A DNA stretch of 64,000 bases. Origin: Pinus tabuliformis (lineage: Eukaryota; Streptophyta; Pinopsida; Pinales; Pinaceae). Below the pieces are notes generated by a model, which was not told where the DNA came from, made no database searches, and worked only from the letters and a program-made list of their open reading frames with translations. Numbering within the stretch: position 1 is the first letter of the stretch; each line of letters starts with the position of its first letter. A program made the position numbers and the translations under genes. The stretch is from contig CM062816.1 in the NCBI GenBank assembly GCA_031772625.1, positions 636,676,352 through 636,740,351 of the forward strand, in the 5' to 3' direction. Shown piece by piece: positions 12,201 through 22,032 of the stretch.

Positions 12201-13357
12201 CCCTTGTTCTAGATAAGATCTGTCAGAACCTATGGAGGCACCAAGGGTGGATGAAGATTAAACTCTTCATGTGGTAGGTACATCACAAGAAAATCTTGAC
12301 TTGGGACAATATTAGGAAGAGGGGTGTCATGAGGCTCTCTAGATGCCAACTCTGTGAAGCTCAAGAGGAGACAATGGAGCATATACTCAATAGCTAGAGT
12401 TTCGCCTCCTGGTTATGGGATACATTCGCTACCATTTTTCAACAAACCGATAGGGACAAAAAGAGCATCATTAATACCCTAAATAGTTGGAGAAGAAACT
12501 TTTCAGATTATGAATTCCTTAGCTCGGCTTGGGTCCTAACACCAAGCTACATTATATGGAATGTTTCAAAAGAAAGGAACAAGAGAATATTCAAGGATGA
12601 GAAAAATCCCCCTCATCGCATGTTCAAGCTAATCTTGAAACAACTTAAGGAGATGGTTGGCACCACAGTACGTAATCACCCTAAGAATCCTCCCTCAGAT
12701 TCTGAATTGAGGATTCTCAGGCAGTTGGGTATGTAGGGGCTCATTCCTCAAGGCCTGAACAGGAAAGCTATCACAAGGGAAATGGAGAAGGATTTCTAGC
12801 ATCCTCCCCCGAAAGGTTATTTGAAATATAACATTGATGGGGCTTCAAAAAGCAACCTGGGAACTGCTGGTTTTGGACGGGTGTTAAGGGACGAAGAAAG
12901 TTGCATTATCAGCATCTTCCACTGCCATTTAGGTAGAGCCACAAACAACATGGCTAAATTAATGGCTCTAGAGCAATGCTTAGACTTTCTGAAGTAGGAC
13001 AACTACTCAAATGTAATTATTGAAGCGGACTTTGAGTTAATCATTAACTCAGTGAAGAGAATTAGTTGTGGAACAGTGCTGGAGAATGTCTCAAAACACT
13101 GGAGGCTTATCCAGGTTTTCCAAAGAATTGAAGATCACCTCCTAGGTCTTCGCACAGTAAGTTTCAACCATGTTCCCTATTGGGCTAATAAACTGGTGGG
13201 CATTCTGGCCAACCAAGGTGTGAACTATATAGAATGCAGGGTTTTGATGAAGTGGTAGGAGCTGCCTCAAAGCAGACTAAAAGCTCTTTGTTTCGAGCAA
13301 GCGGAAGAGGACAAAAAGGTATTTCGAAATAGGGCCGAGGAGGAAAGTTCGAAATAA
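9293..13357 (+). pseudogene. LINE ORF2: endonuclease, RT, zinc-binding, RNase H
   Basis: ORF2 would nick the target and prime reverse transcription. From ATG 9293 the domains are: APE-type endonuclease (W-N-I-R-G-L-G at about 9305; the usual G-D-F-N reads E-D-F-N near 9712; S-D-H at about 9970); RT (A-P-G-P-D-G near 10681, F-I-D-D motif C near 11115); zf-RVT (about 12240-12420); RNase H (12830-13240). The RNase H keeps N-I-D-G and E-A-D, but its last Asp position reads Gly (L-V-G-I-L-A-N). At about 10925 a deletion removes the RT segment containing motif A. Apart from a short stretch there, the frame is constant for 1,354 codons and broken by 19 stops, 15 of them TAG. Confidence 0.93.
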
Positions 13358-14173
13358 CAATCTCATAATGTTTCACCAATGTCTACCAGACTATTTTTCG
13401 ATGGGGGCCAGGCCATTGTCAGCCTCAGAAAACCCCGGTGTTTGATGACCGGAGCCCTCAGTTTTTCAGATGGTCGAATAGTGGGAAGGTTCACAACATT
13501 CCATGGTTTTTGGTTCAGGCATAGAAGAAAGAATGTGCAGCACGAGAACTCTGCCTTTTCCGGCGGCCATAATAACCCTAAATTCCATTTTCGGGAGATA
13601 AATCCGCTTTCATGGAGGTTTTTAGGTGATCACATGACTCTAATGTGGGAAATGGTTTTAGCAAAATGGAAGCGATTCCATTCAGCTCCCTACACGTGTT
13701 GGGGGGTGGAAAAGAATACTGCCCCCGTTGCGCACTAATGTTTGGAGACCTTGAACCATGCGATATTCCTCTCAACCATTGGATTTCGCTAAGCAGATAT
13801 ACAGACAGGAATGATCATGCAGTTTTGTGGGACTGGGTCGTTAATCACTGATAGTCCTCGCTGGGTGATTTCTTCCTTTGCCATTGGATTGAATGAGGAG
13901 AATGGATGGCTTTGATTGAAGATACTAGTATTGGGAGCTGGTGCGCGAGAGTTTCCGTAGTTTTTCCCACGTTTTTCTAACCACTTAGCACAATCATGGT
14001 TTGCATTAAAAGGGTTCGGAGGTGACCTGCGTAGGGTTGGGGGACATGTTTTAGGTGATTAGATTTTTAATATTCCTGGGTCCACGGTGATGGTTGGATG
14101 TCTGTACATTGTGTAAAATATTTTATAGATTAATGAAATAGAAGGAATGATTCTTGCTTCAGCAAAAAAAAAG
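13358..14173 (+). other. LINE 3' UTR and poly(A) tail
   Basis: No coding content was recognised. It ends in nine A residues directly before the 3' target-site duplication (14174-14187). The ORFs here on either strand are short and featureless. Confidence 0.75.
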
Positions 14174-14187
14174 GAGAGTAATTATAA
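14174..14187. repeat. LINE target-site duplication, 3' copy
   Basis: GAGAGTAATTATAA directly follows the poly(A) tail and pairs with 7653-7666. Confidence 0.8.
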
Positions 14188-14212
14188 TTATTAAAAATTA
14201 AATAGTAGAATA

Positions 14213-14445
14213 TGAAGGAAACATAAAAAAAACTAGTAAAGATGGAAACATCTCTATAGTTGTTTTATATAATAATGTAATTTATTTCTATCTCATATAT
14301 TTTGTAATTAAAAATGCATAAGGAGAATGTTTCCATTGTTTATAAAATTTTCATCTCTCCCTCATAATAAGATGTTATATTGTTATCCAGAACATCTATG
14401 CTATTCTGTCATTTTCAGAATCTTTTTAGATCTACATGTACATCA
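14213..14445 (+). repeat. gypsy 5' LTR
   Basis: A 233-bp repeat starting TGAAGGAAACAT and ending TGTACATCA. It contains the block CTCATATATTTTGTAATTAA shared with the 3' copy. Confidence 0.7.
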
Positions 14446-14447
14446 AT

Positions 14448-14459
14448 TGGCATCAAAGC
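14448..14459 (+). promoter_or_regulatory. gypsy primer-binding site
   Basis: TGGCATCAAAGC resembles the initiator tRNA-Met PBS (TGGTATCAGAGC) with two changes and lies two bases inside the LTR. Confidence 0.65.
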
Positions 14460-14729
14460 ATAAGATATTGGAATCCATCCACTTGTTCATTTTTTTTTTG
14501 TGATTTGTGGCTTAACAATTCAACAACCTTCTTACTGCACCCTCCTTGCTTCAGATTCCCATCACATCTTTTTTCTTGGAGTCATAGCTTTCAATTCCTT
14601 TCCTGTATGAAAATCATGTTGCCCCATCAAAAACCCTCAACCGAGGACTCACTAGTCCATGATTTAGTCATGGCTATTCAAGAGCTCATTATGTTGCAAT
14701 AACATAGACACCCTCCTCGATAAATGTAG

Positions 14730-15140
14730 TTGGATACACGCTTTCAATTGCCCAAATTCTCGAGCCAAATGAATGGAGAGGCCACTGATTCTTGGCATCA
14801 CAGTTTCTCTACCTATTTCAAAGCATGTCCCATGATGGAAGAGAACATGAAGCTTCAAATCACCAATCTATTGTTGGAGGGCATGACACAAACATGGTGG
14901 GATACTCAACTCGAGAATATATCCTTATCTTTTGAGCTCAAAGACCAAGCCAAGACCATAGCCACACATATCACATCTTGGGATGACTTTTGCCAAGCTT
15001 TAAGAGCAATTTTTTTACCCCCCGCGATATCTCCAAAATCTCCTTGCCAAATGGTTGTAACTCCAACAACTACCCAATTAATCATTGCAAACATACATTT
15101 ATGTCTTCCGCAAATTGCGCATTCAACTCCATATCTCTGA
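14730..15140 (+). pseudogene. gag: gypsy Gag fragment
   Basis: The frame holds the W-W-D-T-Q and W-D-D-F-C-Q-A-L-R-A-I-F pattern of the Retrotrans_gag capsid domain. The upstream coding start (about 14610-14702) is separated from it by stops. The frame ends at about 15140 and no intact CCHC zinc knuckle follows. Confidence 0.65.
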
Positions 15141-15411
15141 AACAGAAAAGGTATTAATTATTAAATTTAATTCTTGTCTATTAATGGCTTTTCATCTATA
15201 AGTTGAGTTGTTTGATAGTACATCCTTCGACAAGGCATTTTTTCGGGCCTTTGCTGTAGAACATAAAATGGCTCCTCAAACTTGATATCCTCAAACCAAA
15301 AATGGCCCATCTCATTCTAGGCTATCTAATGTGGTACCTGCCTCATCTCCCTAGTGTACAATTCATAAGACCAACTCACGTGATTGAGGAGACTATCATG
15401 TATGTCAAAAT

Positions 15412-16014
15412 ATGCACCGCAAAAAGAATCTTTTTCGAGATGTAGAGCAACCAAATTCCTCTACATCCCTTACAGTTGTTTCTCTTGACAATACCACCAA
15501 AGTAGACCCCTCTCTCATCCTCATGACTACTAATGAAGCTCGCACCTCTGTTGTACCTCTATTTACCCATAATTCTCAAATCAAACATGAGTTGGTGACT
15601 CTTATCCTTGACAATGGGAGTCAAAAGAATCTTGTGGCATAGGACTTGGTTCACCACCCTAGCCTTCCCACCACTCCACACCCCAACCCATATCAGCTAG
15701 GTTGAGTTCAAAAGGAAGGCCCTCGTCTTATTGTCTCCAAACAATGTGTCGTCACCTTTGCTATTGTTCCTTTTCGAGATACTGTGGTATGTGATGTTTC
15801 TCCTCTTGATTGTGTAGATTTGTTATTAAGCATTCCATACCAGCAAGCTCGACATGCTGTTTACCATGCTAAAGATCATAAATACCACTTGAAACATGAG
15901 GGACACACCTATGTGCTCACATCCTTGACCCTAACATCAACCCAACGTATTACTAAAATATATCCCCTTAAGAAAGTCAACATAAACCAATACATTTATT
16001 TGTGTTGGCTTTAA
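15412..16014 (+). pseudogene. gypsy retropepsin-like protease fragment
   Basis: The motif L-I-L-D-N-G-S-Q-K-N-L near 15607-15640 corresponds to the Asp-x-Gly-Ser site of plant gypsy proteases, with Asn at the second position. The following C-D-V-S-P-L-D-C block (15787-15840) is the usual downstream part of this domain. A stop at about 15640 interrupts the frame. No RT follows. Confidence 0.65.
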
Positions 16015-16925
16015 CGTGTCAAGCCAAAAATAACACCAACACAATAGCCCCTGCCATGGCTCCACGACAGCTAGAATTTGCAAATACCTTCACCAAACAC
16101 ATGTTTTTAATTCTTCAACGCTCTACTGAACACCAAATCAATCTTATTCTAGGTTCTTCCTTATCAAATTCCTCATCCTTTTGCCTTGCTCGAAAACCAT
16201 CTATTGGACATGATTCATCAAATAAACATGTTGTTCTCAATGGTGGGACTAGACACAAATATATGGAAGTTGTAAAGGGATATGCAACCTCCAGTGGTGG
16301 CAATAATGGGGTTCAAAAAAGCCGTCGATGGTAGCAATGGATGACAGTTCAAGTTCAAATTCTAATAGCAAGAGTGTCATACAAGTTGGGGTAAAGCCAT
16401 TGTCAACAAATTTTGGGCAGAGTATGCATACCAAATTCAGGAGAAGGAAAACAACTAAAGAATGGTAGTTGATGAAGAGAGTTGTTGTCAAATATTTGAA
16501 AGGCCGTGTTGTGGAAGATTTTGTGGTAGACAAGCAACGTTTTTGTTCTTCTCAAATTCAAGCTACTTTCTATGCAGCAACAACTCACTAGTCACCGCTT
16601 CTCATGGGCCAACCTGCAACAAGTTCTACAGTTTCATGCGGCAACTCTCAGTGATCAGAATGGCACTGCTCAGAGGTGGCAACGTCCCTCGTGACTTATC
16701 ATATCTTGTTGGTGGGAAGGGACGCACAACAATGCATACCTAATGGCTCACAATAGAAACATTGAAGCATAGTTTCCCTCCTTTGGTGGTGGAAGCGAGG
16801 ACGCTTCCCACTCTAAATAGGGAGGAATAGGGCAACCAAGAAAGACTCGCCAATCAAAAACATCTAACTCATTCGAGAACAAGGAAAAAGAACACTACTT
16901 TCTTGGCAAAATCTAAAACTCAAAA
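16015..16925. other. unassigned interior of the gypsy derivative
   Basis: No RT, RNase H or integrase motif was seen. A gypsy-typical 3' block (GAGGACGCTTCC near 16797, then a purine-rich AGGGAGGAATAGGG run at 16820-16833) sits about 95 bp before the 3' LTR as drawn, so the LTR may really begin earlier than 16926. Confidence 0.45.
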
Positions 16926-17159
16926 TGAATGAAACATCAAAAAACTAGTAAAGTTGGAAACATGCCTATAGTTTTTTTTATCTAATAATGTAATTGATTT
17001 TTATCTCATATATTTTGTAATTAAAAACAGATAAGGAGAAGGTCTTCATTGTTTATAAAATGTTCATTTATCCCTCATAACAAGATGGCTGTATTGTTTT
17101 CAAGAACATCTCTACTATTCTCTCACTTTCACAATCTTTTGAGATATGCATGTAGATGA
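16926..17159 (+). repeat. gypsy 3' LTR
   Basis: Second copy of the 14213-14445 repeat, starting TGAATGAAACATC and ending TGTAGATGA. Confidence 0.68.
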
Positions 17160-17520
17160 GTGATCAATCCATTTCTACCATCCAAAAAATAATTCAAACA
17201 CTACTAAAATTAAATTTCTTGAAAACAAAAAAATCCGAATTAAATTTCTAGGAAAAAAATCCAAATTACAACGAAAATTTAGCTTTATTGACCAAATTAT
17301 ATCATACAACGAGTTCAAAAATTTACAAATAATAACACAACAAAATAACATAAAATCATATAAATCAGAATTGAAAAAAATATAATAACAATAATTAAAA
17401 TCAGGTATCCCAACTTTTATCCCAAATCTAATTATTAGCTTTAAAACCTACCATTAGAAAAATAATAAACAAACAAAATCAGTAATATTATTTTAGTAGG
17501 CTCATAATTTCATATTCCAG
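17160..17520. other. AT-rich spacer
   Basis: No gene was seen. CAATCCATTTCTACCATC at about 17164 recurs as AATCCATTTCCACCATC near 23611, hinting at a dispersed repeat. Confidence 0.5.
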
Positions 17521-17901
17521 CAGAAAGAAAATAATCCAATTATCCAACCATTAGAATAATCCAACCATGAGTTTAACGGTAGACTAGGGAAATGAAATCA
17601 GTAATAACCAGCTACATACATGGGAAGGAAGCTAACGACTTCTCCCATTTGAACGCACATTGCAAGATAGTATTTATTTTTGCAGAGGGACTTCCCTTTG
17701 CCTATCTGCCATTTTTTCCCACAGAAAGAAAATAATCGAATAATCCAAGCATTAGTTTTACGGTCAACTTCAAAAGAAATAATACCCAAATGAAATCAGC
17801 GATCACCAGCTACATGTATGCGAGGAAGTCCGGGAGGGCTCCCATTTGCATGCACATTGCAAGATACTACTTACTTTTGCACAGGGGGTTCCCTTTTTCC
17901 A
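17521..17901. repeat. tandem duplication over the 3' end of the AP2/ERF gene
   Basis: Two diverged copies, about 17521-17702 and 17722-17901, share the starting CAGAAAGAAAATAATC, an internal GCACATTGCAAGATA and a terminal TTTTGCA-G-GG block. The right copy contains the stop codon and last codons of the gene; the left copy is its pseudo-3' end. Confidence 0.75.
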
Positions 17902-20900
17902 CGTTTCCAGATATAGTCTGGGTGGATGTTGACCCCGGGCACTGGTCTGAGAAGGACACACTGTGGCGAGTGCCTCAGTGGATATTGCATCAACTCGCCA
18001 TAGTCCCTGTAATAATCCTCTACCACCCCACCCGAACTCTCCATCTCTACGCCCATAACATTTAGGATTGAAGTTGGAAGTGCAGCAGTTTCTGTAGTCC
18101 CGGTTGGCTTACTGCGGTCATGGAGAGATTCAGGCATCAAGGAGAAACATGAAATATTGCGATATGCTGCACCCGATGTATCACAGCTTGGTTGGCCATG
18201 CTGTTCAATCTGATGTTTCATATTATTTCGTGTACCGTCGGCTGCAATACTGCACTCATGGAGAGCCTCATGATTGAACGAGAAACTGGAAAGACTATTA
18301 CTGCTGGATTGCCCATAATGAATCTGCTGATTCATATGATATTCTGTAGTGTCAACGGGAGTACTGCACTTCTGGAGAGGTTCAGGCGTCAACAGGAAAC
18401 TGGAAATATTACTATCTGGTGCTTCTTGCGTTTTACTGTTTGGTTTGCCATGCTGGATCTGCTGAATAATATTATTGATAGTCTCTTCTGGTTCAGCTTG
18501 TGTTGCGGCTGGGAATTGATGTGCATTAGTATCCATGGTTCTAATGCTACCTGCAGCACGGTTAGCCGCGTTTAAGCGTTGCTTTACTAGCAATGGTACT
18601 ATACCTACAAAGATCAAAATTAAATTTAAATTACCAGTTATGTTTCAATTTGAAGAGGTTTTCTATCAATATACAGCGAAAACTAAATTACAGGGAAATG
18701 AATATCGTTTTGTCCTCGAAACACAAATATAAATATAATATGTTGATCACAATAATAATAGTAGACGACTCAAAAAAATCGCAGTCCAGAAGAGGTGGAT
18801 ATGTCCATGTGCTAAATATTCCTATACTTGTGATTAGCTCTCTTGTCTATCAACAATGTTCTGAAATGGTAGTTGAAATAGTAGCTGCAATTCCTTTATA
18901 TAGAGGAAGAGTTCATTAATGTGGCCATTCTTATCATTTTTCCAAGCAGTGACTGTAAATGCCAATCAAAACCAAAATCAATAGTGTGGAGATATTGGTC
19001 TTGGTGTTTCATTTATGTTGTACCTAATGGGCAACAAATGTTAGGATCGTGTCTTCTATCATAAGCTATTTCCTCCTCAAGTGTATGGACGACTCCCGGG
19101 GTTTTAAAATTACTATATTCACATTGAATATTGGAATCTCCTGAATGCTCTAATGCTACTAACATTTCCTATGCCATCAATGTTCAGCTACAACAAGTTC
19201 TAATCCTAAGCATGGGGAGAAAGGCTGCAATGATCAACCAAAAAGGGGAGGGGAAAACGGGAGGGGAACACTTGGAAGAAATAGGGAAAGCCAACAACAC
19301 AAGGGAGCCAGTGAGGAAAAAGCATCTAAAAAAACATGAGAGATAGCTCCACCAGAGGCCAAAGAGAGAGAGAGTTCACATCAAGGAAAAACAGCCTTAC
19401 GAAAAAGTTACAGTTATATTGGACATAAACCATTAAAACGTTATAACCAGCAACCAACAAAAAAAAAGTGCAACTAGATACCTAAAATGGTAGAAACTCG
19501 AGGCCTAACGTGACACTCCCAAAAAGAGTAGAGGGAAATAATCACATGTAAAAGCAACAACCCTTGTGAGCCACATGTGCTCTATTATATGAAATAATCA
19601 TATGTCAAAACAACTACTCTTCTGAGCCACATGTACTATACCTCAAGATTTGAGAAAAGCCGTATCCTCATACAGTTAAGTGTGGGAGAGACAGAGAGAC
19701 TGGGCATAATTTTTTTTAACCAGCACAGCACTGCTTCAGCTATTAAACCAATGTGTGGAGGAACTAAGCATTGAGGGCCTAGTCCTTGTACCAGTGAACA
19801 AATGGGACTGCATAAAGAAAACTCACAATCGTGCGAGGCCAACCCACGGTAACTTTGTCCAAACACATCTAGGTAACTCTATCCAAATACATTAAAAAAA
19901 AACTTTTGAAGCTGAAAAAGCTTGATCAAGAAGACGAAAATAAATCCTAACTAATCCATAATGTACATGCCAAACATAATAATCCAATAATCCGAACCTC
20001 GACAGTCCACCAATTTTTTTGGCAGCCAAACCATGTCACGGCAATTAACAATTGCAATTAACTTTTTGAAATTCAAAGATAAGAAAACTATATTGATTTT
20101 TAACTATTTGCTTGTAAAGACTAAATCTCAATAAGTTGTATCACTGTTTATCCTTTCAATTAGAACGATATGGAATGATTCTGGCTTATAATTTAATTGA
20201 AAAGCACTTTGTTATTTTGAATTTAGTTCGGAGTAAAATAATTTGATTGATACATACCTATGTTACTAGCGGCGGCAGCTGACATTGGCGCTGCAACTTC
20301 TAATCTCTGACTAAATCTCAATAAGTTGTATCACTGTTTATCCTTTCAATTAGAACGATATGGAATGATTCTGGCTTATAATTTAATTGAAAAGAACTTT
20401 GTTATTTTGAATTTAGTTCGGAGTAAAATAATTTGATTGATACATACCTATGTTACTAGCGGCGGCAGCTGACATTGGCGCTGCAACTTCTAATCTCTGA
20501 TCCTTCTGCTCATGACTAGCGACGATAATGGGATCTTCTGACCCCTGATCCTTTTTGTCTGGACTAGTGACAGGGTCCAAGCCATCAGCAGCTCTAATCT
20601 CCGGAACAATGAGACGGTCTAAAGCTTCTGCGGCCTTCCACGCTACATGCTTAATGTTTTCGGGAGTTTTTGAAGGGGAGCAGCCCTGCAGTACCCCTTG
20701 CATGACAAAAGCGTACTGCGGAAAGTTCATGCGAATAGTAGACGACTCCTTCATCATGAGCAAGAGTGAGGTGTCAAACGCAATTGCAGCCATTTCTGCT
20801 GTGGGAAACGTTCCAAGATGGACGCGGTTTTCACTTCCGTCAATATTCCTTTTATCGCAAACTTGAGCAATCCACTTCCCATGACTTCTGTACACACCTC

Positions 20901-21123
20901 TGTATTTCTTTAATACTGGTTCCCTCGTTTTCGCTCTATGATCTTTAACCCTAAGAGCAGCCTCTGTCTTTCGGGCTTGTTGTGGGGTTTGTGCACTAAC
21001 AGACTTCGCGGCACCATTATCAACCATTTGTTCTTCAATGTTTTTGTGCTGAATAAAAGATGCCTCATTATTATCAGTACACGACATATCTGCACCAGCA
21101 ATGTTCGAATTGTTATGCAACAT
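17871..21123 (-). CDS. AP2/ERF-domain transcription factor, two exons
   Basis: Predicted nuclear DNA-binding regulator. Exon 1 is 20448-21123 (first in-frame ATG at 21123; the upstream frame reaches a stop without another ATG). Exon 2 is 17871-18604. The donor reads ATAG|GTATGT, the acceptor TTTGTAG|GTATAG; the phase-1 join restores a Gly codon, giving 469 residues. The AP2/ERF domain spans about residues 74-136: K-Y-R-G-V-Y-R, G-K-W-I-A-Q-V, L-G-T-F-P-T-A-E-M-A-A. It is unusual: one residue is missing before G-K-W, where the usual Trp is His, and the following loop is about four residues longer. The C-terminus has three degenerate Ser-rich repeats. The gene is intact as modelled; target sites and expression are unknown. 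Confidence 0.75.
18100..18470 (-). repeat. three degenerate coding repeats in AP2/ERF exon 2
   Basis: Related blocks recur on the plus strand at about 18123, 18260 and 18374 (GGAGAG then CAGG or TGATTG then GAAAC), 114-137 bp apart. In protein they give repeated Q-H-G-x-P-S / S-x-F-S-x-x-x-E-x-L-H units. They explain the low-complexity tail. Confidence 0.65.
18605..20447 (-). other. AP2/ERF intron, 1.84 kb
   Basis: Bounded by GT and AG at the stated splice sites. No additional in-frame exon with recognisable content was found. It includes a 56-bp tandem duplication and most of a 190-bp tandem duplication. Confidence 0.65.
19535..19646. repeat. 56-bp tandem duplication in the intron
   Basis: Two imperfect copies begin GAAATAATCA at 19535 and 19591, each followed by GAGCCACATGT. 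Confidence 0.8.
20121..20500. repeat. 190-bp tandem duplication spanning an exon end and donor
   Basis: Copies 20121-20310 and 20311-20500 differ at one base that I could see (C at 20205, A at 20395). Each contains the last coding bases of exon 1, the GTATGT donor and 5' intron sequence. The outer copy is used in the gene model. Both AG positions I tested before the inner copy would put it out of frame. Confidence 0.92.
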
Positions 21124-21429
21124 TTCTCCACAAGCAATGTTCAATTCGCTGTGGAGTAAATACGACGAACGTAGAGTGCATAAACCCTGCCAACCAGAAC
21201 CGATTCACCTAGATAAACAGATAACAAGGTATCTACAGAGAAAGTTGAAGATCTAGGCTCTACCAGATTCTGTAAGCCTATCTCCGTTTCCTGCAAAACT
21301 AAATGGTACATAAGCAAGACTTGAAAAAAAGGAAGGTATGGCCGGAGATTGCTACATATAAAAAAAAGTGAGCGACCAAATTAGGGCTGGTTGAAGCATT
21401 TTCGGGTCAAAGATCCGTAAGAGACGGAG
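21124..21429 (-). other. presumed 5' leader and promoter of the AP2/ERF gene
   Basis: Upstream of the first ATG. A further non-coding 5' exon is possible, because a TTTACTCCACAG acceptor-like string lies at about 21150 on the minus strand. No TATA box was convincingly placed. Confidence 0.4.
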
Positions 21430-21869
21430 GGTTTTGAGGAAGAGGATTTGAAGTACCGATGTGGAAGGTTAAGGTCTGGATGTTCAATTTATGGAGGGTT
21501 AGATTTTGGTGAAGGGCTGTTATAGAGGAAAAACATGTAAAACACTGATCTGAGGTAAAATTTTCAATGTTAAAAATTGAATCCACCACAAATTTACAGC
21601 AGAGCTGAAATGTCGGACTCAGAGGTGACCATCTTGGGAAACTTTTTTTTGTTAATTTTTTTTAGAATTTTAGTCTTTGTTGTTTACAATTAGTTTGGAC
21701 TATATTTATGAATTAATCACATCAATAAATTACTTACTTGGATTGTGATGATTAACCATTTCTACCATTTTCTGTTAAAAAATATAGAAGAACATTTTTC
21801 AAAACATATAACAAATAAACTAGTGATGATTTTTGTCATTTTAAAATTTTAAATATATTATTTATGTTA

Positions 21870-22032
21870 GATATTATTATGGTTCATAATGTTGATATCA
21901 ATCTTTCGGATTAATCACATCACTAGGATTTGGTCGACGTTCCGAACCAGTGGATGTGGTTCAACATCAACTAGTTCGAAATGTCGACCAAATCCTAGTG
22001 ACTTAATTAATCCCAAAGACTACTATCAGTAA
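21870..22032. mobile_element. foldback (MITE-like) palindrome with flanking direct repeats
   Basis: The arms pair around 21960/21961. In the central 2 x 60 bases, 49 of 60 positions pair by hand count, including an 18-base perfect block CACTAGGATTTGGTCGAC. ATTATTTATGTTA occurs on both sides (21857-21869 and 22033-22045). The related copy near 23780 lacks the palindrome, which supports insertion. A 13-bp duplication is long for a MITE, so a microRNA-precursor-like hairpin remains an alternative. Confidence 0.65.

Larger units (their letters stand above)
7667..14173 (+). mobile_element. full-length L1-type plant LINE (decayed)
   Basis: A 6.5-kb non-LTR retrotransposon with a short 5' UTR, ORF1, ORF2 (endonuclease, RT, zf-RVT, RNase H), a 3' UTR and a 9-A tail at 14164-14172. 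It is bracketed by a 14-bp duplication with one mismatch. The intact 5' end shows it was inserted at full length. Both ORFs carry many stops and the RT palm has an internal deletion, so the copy is dead. Confidence 0.92.
14213..17159 (+). mobile_element. deleted, non-autonomous Ty3/gypsy element
   Basis: Two direct repeats (14213-14445 and 16926-17159) about 85% alike by eye flank a PBS, a Gag-like frame and a retropepsin region. RT, RNase H and integrase are absent. No clear target-site duplication was found and the 5' LTR edge is uncertain by some tens of bases. It is either a deletion derivative or a non-autonomous family. Confidence 0.72.

Noticed and set aside
18192..18919. Plus-strand ORFs of 65-127 residues opposite the AP2/ERF exon 2
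   Set aside because: They are antisense shadows of a spliced, repeat-bearing coding exon on the minus strand.
20119..20310. An in-frame alternative micro-exon in the inner copy of the 190-bp duplication
   Set aside because: Both AG acceptor positions tested place it out of frame with an early stop; retained only as a possible truncating exon.
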